NCBI GenBank assembly: GCA_015075445.1
Contig: JABTUJ010000020.1
Span: 1-64,000 of the forward strand
DNA length: 64,000 nucleotides
Source: Verrucomicrobiales bacterium
GTDB taxonomy: Bacteria > Verrucomicrobiota > Verrucomicrobiia > Limisphaerales > J093
Direction of reading: 5' to 3'
Part shown: one piece after another, positions 24,912-33,325 of the stretch
How positions within the stretch are numbered: the first letter of the stretch is position 1
How the letters are laid out: every line of letters begins with the position of its first letter
The notes under the pieces: model-generated
The model's database searches: none
What the model was told of the DNA's origin: nothing
What the model saw: the letters and a program-made list of their open reading frames with translations, nothing else
Program-made: the position numbers and the translations under genes

Positions 24912-26395
24912 TCAGAGGTCAAAGCCGCAGTAGCTCAGGTTGAAGCTCTTGTTGCAGAGCGGGAAATCCGAGATCGCCTGGCCGCGCAGCGCGAGGGCGA
25001 GTCCGGTCCAGTTGTGGAAAGAAGGGTCGGTGAGCTTGTAGCGATGCAGCCGTCCCTGGGCGTTGGTCAACGCCACATGACAAACCTCGCCGCGCCATCC
25101 CTCGACCAGGGCCACCGCGAGCGTGTTCGGGGCGGGCGGCGGAAGGGGCAGGTGCAGCGGGCCATCCGGCGCGGTGTCGAACAACTCGCGCAGGAACTCG
25201 CCCGCCCGCTGGATCTCCAGCCAGCGAACCCGGGCCCGGGCGAACACGTCGCCGTCGGGCCAGACGGACACGGGCACCTGGGCGAAGCGATACCAGCCGG
25301 TGGGGTGGTCAAACCGCACGTCCCGCACCAGGCCGCACGCCCGGGCGGCCGGGCCGACCAACCCGATTTCGCGGGCCTGGCTGGCCTCGAGTCGACCGGT
25401 GTTCTCGAACCGCGCCCGGACCGCCGTGGCATCCCAGAGCCACGCGGCCGCCTGCTGGACGTCGCGCAAGGCGGTGTCGAGTCCGGCGCGCAACCGGGCC
25501 AGACGTTCGGGTTCGAGTTCCCAGGCGCAGCCGCCCGGCCGGACCAGGCCGCGTCCGAACCGGTTGCCACAGAGCAGCGCCGTGAGATTGAGGAAGTCCC
25601 CGCGGATCTTGCCGCAGGCCGACGCGGTCGGCAGGAAGGCGACGTCGCCGGCCAGTGCGCCCAGGTCGCCGGTGTGGTTGGCCAGTCGCTCGAGTTCGAG
25701 GGCGATGGCCCGGAGCCATTGGGCGCGCAAGGGGGCTTCGGTTCCGGCCAGAGCTTCCAGGACCCCGGCGTAGGCCGTGGCGTGGGCGATGGTCGTGTCG
25801 CCAGCGAGCGTCTCGATCTGGTGCACGGAGGCGCGGTGCGGACCGCCGGGCAAGGCCTCTTCGACCCCGCGGTGCTGGTAGCCCAGGGCGATCTCGAGGT
25901 GCAGCACTTCTTCGCCGGCGCATTGGAACCGGAAATGCCCGGGCTCGATGATGCCCGCATGCACCGGTCCGACGGCGACCTCGTGGACTTCGCGGCCATC
26001 GACGCGAAAGAACTCGCCCACGGCCGGCCCGGCGCCGTGGTCCTGGCGCACGGGCTTGAGCCAGGGGTGGCCTTGGGGCACGGCGCCATGCTGTTCCCAG
26101 ATCTCGCGCTCGAACAGGTGTGCTTGCGGGTGGTGGACGGTCAGCGCGGGAAACGTGCCGGTGAACGGTTGGCTGCGGCCCACGGCCAGCGTGTTGCTCG
26201 CATCGAAGGCCAGCACGGCGACCAGTTGCAGCGCCCCGCCTTCAGACATCGGCACGCCGAAGAGGCTGCTCAGCCGTCCGCCCCGGGTCAGCGACGCTCC
26301 CACCTGATCGAGGAACTCGGGCATGGGCCACGCCGGGACCTCAGCCCACGGAAGCGCGGTCCCGTTGGTGAGCAGGGCGAAAGCAGGCGTGGGGT

Positions 26396-26399
<4 letters not shown>
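24912..26399 (-). CDS. Hydrogenase-like large subunit without the canonical Ni-Fe cysteines (Ehr-like, NuoC-NuoD fusion)
   Basis: 495 residues from ATG 26399. The N-terminal region has the NuoC signature HLFEREIWEQHGAVPQGHP (about 94-112); the rest is NuoD/HycE-like (LGYQHRGVEEAL, ERLANHTGDLGALAGDVAFL). In true group 4 hydrogenases the first metal motif is C-G-I-C followed by AHSTAY; here the same place reads LAGDTTIAHATAY (198-210), with both Cys gone. At the C-terminus D-P-C-x-x-C is replaced by DFPLCNKSFNLSYCGFDL (478-495): two Cys remain (C482, C491) with different spacing, and there is no C-terminal maturation tail. This is the pattern of Ehr complexes, whose reaction is unknown. The start overlaps the upstream gene's stop (ATGA). 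Confidence 0.88.
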
Positions 26400-27834
<1,435 letters not shown>

Positions 27835-27838
<4 letters not shown>

Positions 27839-28476
27839 TCCCGCAGCACCGTCAGTTTGCGCGTGTCCAGGGTGTCGAAGGCCCGCTGGATCCGATCCAC
27901 AATGATCCCGATGACAAACACCGCCACGGTCAGGTCGAGCAGAATGCCGCCTTCGACCAGCAGCGGCGTCGAGTGGATCAGCAGCAGACCGAACAGATAG
28001 ATGCCGTTCTCGAGGATCAGGTAGCCGCACACCTGCGAGATGGCCTTCGCCCGCCCCAGCAGGAGCAGCAGCCCGCTGAAGACCGACGCCAGGGCGCCCG
28101 CCACCAGCAGGGATTCGTGATGCTCGGGCAGCAGGGGCATCCGCTGCGCGACGGCCACCGCGCCGATCATCCCGGCCGCACCGAGTAGCAGGGACGGGAG
28201 ATAGCCGATCAGCGGATCGAGGTCCCGGTCAATGTTCGCCGTGCGCATGGCGCGTCGCAGCAACGCCGGGATGACCAGGCCCTTCATCACCACCGTCGCC
28301 GTGGCCACCACGAATGTCATGACGCGCCACTCCGCCTCGATCACCAGCGGCATCAGCCCCAGCACCACCCCCTGCCAGGCCGCCAGGCGGATGAGGGAAG
28401 GCAGCCGTCCGGTCCCCAGCGCCACCAGGTTCAGGCCCATCGCCAGCCCCACCAGCAGGTTGAGTCCCTGGTTCAC
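27835..28476 (-). CDS. HyfE-like membrane subunit
   Basis: 213 residues and about six membrane helices. Matches hydrogenase-4 component E: FVVATATVVMKGLVIPALLRRAM, then SQVCGYLILENGIYLFGLLL (the NuoK-like helix pair carrying Glu), and a conserved end VAVFVIGIIVDRIQRAFDTLDTRKLTVLRE. The GTG start (28476) overlaps the stop of the HyfC-like gene in GTGA; an in-frame upstream extension has no signal or membrane segment and is rejected. It probably contributes part of the ion channel. Confidence 0.88.
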
Positions 28477-29381
28477 GTCGCCCCTCCGTTCCAGGCCGTC
28501 AGCAGCGCAAACACACACAGCAGAAAGGCCGTGGTCAACAGCAGCGGTACCCGCCGGAACGCACAGCGCGCGAGCCAGGACTCGACCAGGCCCACCGCAA
28601 CGGTCACCAGCAGCACGCCGGCGATCAGGGCCGCGGCCGCCGCCGGGGCGGTGAGTTCACCCAGCGGCAACACCGCCTGCACCAGCAGCGCCGCAAACAG
28701 CAGCAGTTTCATGGCCGCCCCGTGCAACACCGCCGCGAGCAACGGCCCGCTGTGATCCAGCACCATCACCTCGTGGATCATCGTGAGCTCCAGGTGCGTG
28801 TTCGGATCGTCGAAGGGTACTCGGCAGTTCTCCGCCAACAACACCGTGAACAGCCCGACCGCGAGGAGCACCGTGCCGGGACCCGCCGAGGGCTCGAGCA
28901 TGGTCGGCAGCGACAGACTTCGGCTCTTCCAGCTTAGCGTGAGGATGGCCGTGATCACGGCCGCTTCGGCCAGCACGGCGAAGCTGACTTCCCGCGCCGC
29001 CCCCATGCCTTCGAAGGCCGACCCGGTCTCGAGGGCCGCCCATGCGGTGGCAAACCGGGCCAGCGCCAGCAGGTAGATCAGCAGCAGAACGTCGCCGGGG
29101 AAACTCAGCATCGCGTCCAGCGGACCCAGCGGCAGCAGCAGGGCGGCCCCGAGCACCGCCACCCAGGCTACGGCAGGACCGGCGACGAACCCCGGCGAGG
29201 CCAGCGTGCTGACGACGACTCCTTTGCGCCAGAGCTTCGCGAGGTCGTAATAGAGCTGCAGCACCGGCGGACCGCGGCGCCCGGCCATCCAGGCCTTCAC
29301 CTTGCAGATCAGCCCGGGTAACAGCGGCGCCACCAGCAACCACACCCCCAGCCGGACCACACCTTCCAGGACCGTCGTCAT
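28473..29381 (-). CDS. HyfC/HycD-like membrane anchor subunit (NuoH type)
   Basis: 302 residues and about eight helices. NuoH-type features link the membrane arm to the soluble arm: LICKVKAWMAGRRGPPVLQLYYDLAKLWRKG (about 25-55), FATAWAALETGSAFEGMGAAREVSF (near 110-135), and LLAENCRVPFDDPNTHLELTMIHEVMVLDHSG (about 180-212). The ExxRxPFDDPxTHLEL motif is the group 4 form. The start overlaps the stop of the EIIA-like gene (ATGA) and the end overlaps the HyfE-like gene. Complete and intact. Confidence 0.92.
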   Translation of the reverse strand: MTTVLEGVVRLGVWLLVAPLLPGLICKVKAWMAGRRGPPVLQLYYDLAKLWRKGVVVSTLASPGFVAGPAVAWVAVLGAALLLPLGPLDAMLSFPGDVLLLIYLLALARFATAWAALETGSAFEGMGAAREVSFAVLAEAAVITAILTLSWKSRSLSLPTMLEPSAGPGTVLLAVGLFTVLLAENCRVPFDDPNTHLELTMIHEVMVLDHSGPLLAAVLHGAAMKLLLFAALLVQAVLPLGELTAPAAAAALIAGVLLVTVAVGLVESWLARCAFRRVPLLLTTAFLLCVFALLTAWNGGAT

Positions 29382-30088
29382 CGCGGCTCCTCCTTGGCCT
29401 TCGCCTCGCCATTCCCCGCCCGGTCCGCCACCGCCAGCGCCTCGATCAGTTCTTCGTCCGTGGCCCCGCGCTCGACCAGACCCGCCAGAGATCCCCGGGC
29501 AATCACCCGGCTCAGCCGCGCCAGCGTGTCCAGATGCGCTCGCGGCGAGGGCGGAATGAAGAAGAACAACCGCGTGATCGGCACGCCGTCCGGAGCCGCC
29601 TCGGCCAGGGGCAGGGGATCGCGCAGCAGCAGGAGCGCGACGACGCCCGCTTCCCGCCCCAGGCTGACGCGCGTGCTGAAGTGGGGCAGGGCGAACCCGC
29701 GGCCCACGGGGGCCCAGTTGATGCCGCCGGGGGTTTGCAGCCGCTGTCCCAACAGCGCCCGCACGGCGGGCGGGACGGCTGGCAACGTAGCCAGGACCCC
29801 CGCCAGCGCCTCGGTCACTTCGGACGCCAGTACCGCACGCCGAATCCCACCTACGCGCAGCATCGGAGCCAACGCCAGGTCGCTCGTGAAGGGGCCCCGC
29901 TCGGGCGCCAGAAAACCGGTTCGGGCCGTGAGGCCGTGCGCCGCCGCCCAGTGCACCACCCGCGCGCGATCGAACAGGAGCCGGCCCCGATCCCGCACAT
30001 GCGGCAGTCCGTTGGCCCGGATCCAGTCCTCGACGACCTTCTCGGACACGCCGAAGGACTCGGCCAGTTGAACCAGGTTCAGATACAT
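29378..30088 (-). CDS. Helix-turn-helix/PTS EIIA-like protein inside the hydrogenase-like operon
   Basis: 236 residues. Residues 1-50 resemble an excisionase/MerR-type DNA-binding domain (LVQLAESFGVSEKVVEDWIRANGLPHVRDRGRLLFDRARV, where the helix pair is followed by a wing). Residues of about 80-225 match the fructose-type EIIA fold (PTS_EIIA_2) with a conserved phospho-acceptor position H136 in GFALPHFSTRV, followed by the hydrophobic strand VVALLLLRDPLP. This is the arrangement of nitrogen-type/fructose EIIA regulators rather than a sugar transporter, since no EIIB or EIIC is nearby. It lies between the HyfB-like and HyfC-like genes, 37 nt after the former and overlapping the latter. It could sense the phosphorylation state and regulate the complex or its transcription. 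ATG 30088 is chosen because the upstream extension is unlike protein. Confidence 0.82.
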   Translation of the reverse strand: MYLNLVQLAESFGVSEKVVEDWIRANGLPHVRDRGRLLFDRARVVHWAAAHGLTARTGFLAPERGPFTSDLALAPMLRVGGIRRAVLASEVTEALAGVLATLPAVPPAVRALLGQRLQTPGGINWAPVGRGFALPHFSTRVSLGREAGVVALLLLRDPLPLAEAAPDGVPITRLFFFIPPSPRAHLDTLARLSRVIARGSLAGLVERGATDEELIEALAVADRAGNGEAKAKEEPR

Positions 30089-30125
30089 GCCTTGCGTCCT
30101 TGCGATGCCAAGGGGTGTCGGATGT

Positions 30126-32078
30126 TCATGGCCCGACTCCTCCCCACGCCAGCGCCATGACCGCCACCGCCGCCAGCCCGATGAGCAGGTAGAGAATGTA
30201 CGCGTGCGTTCGACCATGCTGAAGCCGGCGGACGACCGCGGCGAGCCGCAGCACCCCGCGGGCACAAGGCGCGATGCCCCGCTCCAGCACCGTCTCGGGC
30301 GTATGCTCCTCGAACCTGGCGTGAGGCGGGAAGGTCGCCGTGGGTCGCTGGACGTGGCGCTCGGGACGCAGGGCCCACGCGAACCACTCGGTGAGAATCC
30401 CTGCGAACGACCCCGCCGTGTACTGCATGCGCGCCGTGGGCGCCGCATAGCCGCAGTCCCATGTCACCGCTCGTCGCCACCCCCCCCGTCGCGCCCGCCA
30501 CCCCAACCCGGCCGCAGCGCCCACGGCCGCCACCACCAGCGCCGTGTGGACCCACCCCAGTTGGGCCAGAGAGACCGGAGCCGGGACGTTAGCCCAGGTC
30601 CCCCGCCACGCCGTCACCGCCGTGTGCACGGCCGGCCAGAACAAGGCGGGCGCGAGACCAATGGCCACGCAAGCCGCCGCCAGCACCCCCATGGGGACAC
30701 GCATGCCGACGGTACACTCGTGGGCGCCGGCAGCCTCCGGGGACCTTGCGGCGCCGAGAAACACCACGCCACAGACCTTCACAAAGCACGCCAGGGCCAG
30801 CGCACCCGTCATGGCCAGGAGGATGATTGCCGGCACGGCCGCGGTCACAGTGGCCGGTTGGTTCACCGCGCCGAACATGCCGAGGTACACGAGCCACTCG
30901 CTGACAAACCCGTTCAGCGGCGGCAGCCCGGAGATGGCCACCGCGCCGAGCGCGAACAGCGACGCCGTCCACGGCATCGTTCGCCAGAGACCCCCCAGGC
31001 GGCTCATCTCCCGTGTGCCCGTGGCGTGCAGCACCGAGCCGGCCCCCAGAAACAGCAGCGACTTGAACAGGCCGTGGTTCCACACGTGCAGCAGCGCCCC
31101 GGCCAGCGTCAACGCCCCCCACGTGGCGTGGCCCCGCGCCGCCGCGATGAGCGCCAGGCCCAGCCCGATGAGGATGATGCCGATGTTCTCGACGCTGTGG
31201 TACGCCAGGAGCCGTTTTAGATCGTGCTGGCCAAGCGCGAACGCCACCCCCAGCACCGCGCTCGCCAGGCCCAACCCGACCACCACTTCACCCGCTCCCA
31301 CCGGCGTTGGGAGCCACCCGCTGAACCGTACCAGCCCGTAGATCCCCAGCTTGATCGCCACCCCCGACAGGATGGCCGACACGTGGCTCGGCGCATTCGC
31401 GTGCGCGGAGGGCAGCCAGATGTGCAGGGGAAACAGGCCGGCCTTGATCCCAAAGCCGAACAGGGCCAGCCAGAACAGCGGGGCCAAGCCCGCTTCGTCG
31501 GGTCGCGGCCCCAGCTCCCAGCTCCCCGTCCGCTCGGCGAGAAGCGCAAAGAAAGCGAACAACGCCAGCGTCCCGGCATGCGACGCCGCCAGGTAAAGCC
31601 AGCCCGCCGCCCGCACGGCGCGACGGCGCCCCTCCAGCGTGATCAGGAAATAACCGCACAGGGCGAACAGTTCCCAGGCGATCAGGAAATGAAGTCCGTT
31701 CGAGGACAGCAGAACGAGCCCCATGCTCAGCAGCAGTCCGCTCCACCACCCGCGCCCGCGCGGCGCCGAGACCGGGTGCGCGCGATCCGGCCAGTATTCG
31801 TGGGCGTACGCTGCGCTGACCGCACCGCCCACAGCCAACAGGGCGAGGAACAGCGCGCTCACGCCATCGAGCCGCAAGTGCACGCTTTCCCCGCCGATCG
31901 CGAACGTGCTGCGCCACTCCCACGCCTCGCCCGTGACGAGCACGCTGACCGCCGCTGTCAGCCCCAACAAGGACCCGGCCAGCACCGTGCCCAGCCACGC
32001 GCGGGGCGCGCGGGGCGAGGAGGTCAGGCTGAGCAGGAGACCGAGGGCTCCCCCGGCCAACAGATTGCCGGCGGTCAT
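30126..32078 (-). CDS. HyfB-like large antiporter subunit (NuoL type)
   Basis: 650 residues and about 16 helices. Motifs: FLIAWELFALCGYFLITLEG (key Glu), GFGIKAGLFPLHIWLPSAHANAPSHVSAILSGVAIKLGIYGLVRF (Lys and His of the half-channel), LAYHSVENIGIILIGLGLALI, LLHVWNHGLFKSLLFLGAGSVLHATG, and in the C-terminal part TWDCGYAAPTARMQYTAGSFA, the group 4-specific segment. The ATG at 32078 overlaps the stop of the preceding glycosidase-like gene (TGA 32077-32075). First core gene of the hydrogenase-like complex. Confidence 0.92.
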   Translation of the reverse strand: MTAGNLLAGGALGLLLSLTSSPRAPRAWLGTVLAGSLLGLTAAVSVLVTGEAWEWRSTFAIGGESVHLRLDGVSALFLALLAVGGAVSAAYAHEYWPDRAHPVSAPRGRGWWSGLLLSMGLVLLSSNGLHFLIAWELFALCGYFLITLEGRRRAVRAAGWLYLAASHAGTLALFAFFALLAERTGSWELGPRPDEAGLAPLFWLALFGFGIKAGLFPLHIWLPSAHANAPSHVSAILSGVAIKLGIYGLVRFSGWLPTPVGAGEVVVGLGLASAVLGVAFALGQHDLKRLLAYHSVENIGIILIGLGLALIAAARGHATWGALTLAGALLHVWNHGLFKSLLFLGAGSVLHATGTREMSRLGGLWRTMPWTASLFALGAVAISGLPPLNGFVSEWLVYLGMFGAVNQPATVTAAVPAIILLAMTGALALACFVKVCGVVFLGAARSPEAAGAHECTVGMRVPMGVLAAACVAIGLAPALFWPAVHTAVTAWRGTWANVPAPVSLAQLGWVHTALVVAAVGAAAGLGWRARRGGWRRAVTWDCGYAAPTARMQYTAGSFAGILTEWFAWALRPERHVQRPTATFPPHARFEEHTPETVLERGIAPCARGVLRLAAVVRRLQHGRTHAYILYLLIGLAAVAVMALAWGGVGP

Positions 32079-33196
32079 GGCGCGTCTTTCCGCGCGGAAT
32101 AGGGAAGGGGTTTGCTGGCGATCAGCCCGATACCGCGGCCACGGTTCCCGCAGGCGCAGTAGTGCAGGTAGAACGTGTCGTCCTTCGGGTTGTACACCAG
32201 CGAGATCTTGTGCGCGTACTGCTGATCCAACCCGCTCGGGTTGCCCCCCGCGCGGTACAGGGGTTCGGGGTGCGCCGTCCAATGCACGAGATCACGCGAG
32301 AACGCCACCATGATGTGCGCCCCGCCACGGCCCACGCCAAAGTAGAACATCGTCCAGTGATCGCCGTCGCGGAACACCTTGGGGTCGGACGCGAACTGCT
32401 CGTCGAAGCCGCCGGCGCGGTTCGGCACGACGGGATTGGCGGGGTACCGCATCCAATGGAGCAGGTCGACCGAGAACGCCAGCCCGGTCTGTTCGATCCC
32501 GCCCTCCGCGGCGTTGTAGAAGTTGAAGAACCGGCCCCGATGTTCCACGAGCCACGGCTGGTAGATGCAGTCCTTCTCCCACGGGCCGCAGTCCGGGTCC
32601 TGCACCGCGAGAATCGGGGCGTCCTTGGCCCGCCGCCAGCTCAGGCCGTCGTCGCTCACCGCCACGCCTTCGTAGCCCGGCCGCAGTTCGTAGCCGCCCT
32701 GACGCGGGTAGCAGCCGTACAGCGTCCAGAACTTCCCGTCCCGCCGCTGGAGCCGCCGTGGCGCCTTGATGTCGTAGGACTCGAAGAGGTACGCCCCGAT
32801 CACCGTCCCGCCGTGATCGAACTCGTTGGGCGGCCCGAAGCCCATGGCCAGCCGGGGACGGGTCCAGTGGACCAGGTTCGTGCTCTCGGCGACGAACGAG
32901 TTGTAGCCCTGACCGTCGAAGGCGATGAAGCTCATGTACCACCGGTCGTCCTGCCCGGGCGGTTGAAACACGCAGGGCACATCGGTGTTCTCGAACCGCT
33001 CGTGTCCGGGGAGTTTGGGCTGGGCGGGGATGACGTGGTCCGGCCAGTAATGCCAGCCCCGGTAGGGCGCTGACCATCGGTCAAGGGTTTCCTGGTCGAT
33101 CGCCGCCGCCCGCCCCTCTCCGGCCGTCACCGAGAGCGCCAGCCCGGGCAGGCACAGGCACGCTCCCAACCCCAAGCGCAACGCAACGCGTTTCAT
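32075..33196 (-). CDS. Secreted glycosidase-like five-bladed beta-propeller protein
   Basis: 373 residues with a signal peptide (KRVALRLGLGACLCLPGLALSVTAG). Repeated blocks with W-Y/F strands and acidic residues (DRWYMSFIAFDGQGYNSFVAESTNLVHW, KFWTLYGCYPRQ, HWTMFYFGVGRGGAHIMVAFSRDLVHW, DDTFYLHYCACGNRGRGIGL) fit the five-bladed propeller of families GH43/GH32/GH117 and relatives; the exact family is not certain. A longer frame to 33274 is rejected because its first residues are encoded by palindrome DNA. The stop overlaps the HyfB-like start by four bases (ATGA), so this gene leads the operon. TATGCT at 33210-33205 is the likely -10 box, 8 nt before the ATG. Confidence 0.78.
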   Translation of the reverse strand: MKRVALRLGLGACLCLPGLALSVTAGEGRAAAIDQETLDRWSAPYRGWHYWPDHVIPAQPKLPGHERFENTDVPCVFQPPGQDDRWYMSFIAFDGQGYNSFVAESTNLVHWTRPRLAMGFGPPNEFDHGGTVIGAYLFESYDIKAPRRLQRRDGKFWTLYGCYPRQGGYELRPGYEGVAVSDDGLSWRRAKDAPILAVQDPDCGPWEKDCIYQPWLVEHRGRFFNFYNAAEGGIEQTGLAFSVDLLHWMRYPANPVVPNRAGGFDEQFASDPKVFRDGDHWTMFYFGVGRGGAHIMVAFSRDLVHWTAHPEPLYRAGGNPSGLDQQYAHKISLVYNPKDDTFYLHYCACGNRGRGIGLIASKPLPYSARKDAP

Positions 33197-33204
33197 CGGA
33201 CCCG

Positions 33205-33210
33205 AGCATA
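33205..33210 (-). promoter_or_regulatory. Candidate -10 box for the glycosidase/hydrogenase-like operon
   Basis: TATGCT read on the minus strand, eight bases before ATG 33196. TTTCCC lies 18 nt upstream as a weak -35. A start here gives an almost leaderless message for the whole eight-gene operon. Confidence 0.4.
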
Positions 33211-33248
33211 GGCACAGGACGCCCGCCAGGGAAATGGGGAAGTCACCC

Positions 33249-33325
33249 AAGGGGTCAGTTCTTGACTTTGTCAACTCACCACCGCGAGCGCGCGTCGAGA
33301 TGACAAAGTCAAGAACTGACCCCTT
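33249..33325. repeat. GGGGTCAGT palindrome, copy 2
   Basis: Perfect 25-bp arms (33249-33273 and 33301-33325; outer sequence AAGGGGTCAGTTCTTGACTT) around a 27-nt loop, with three more paired bases after one mismatch. The right-hand end abuts the TAA (33326-33324) of the next minus-strand gene. Same family as 3762-3835. Confidence 0.88.
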
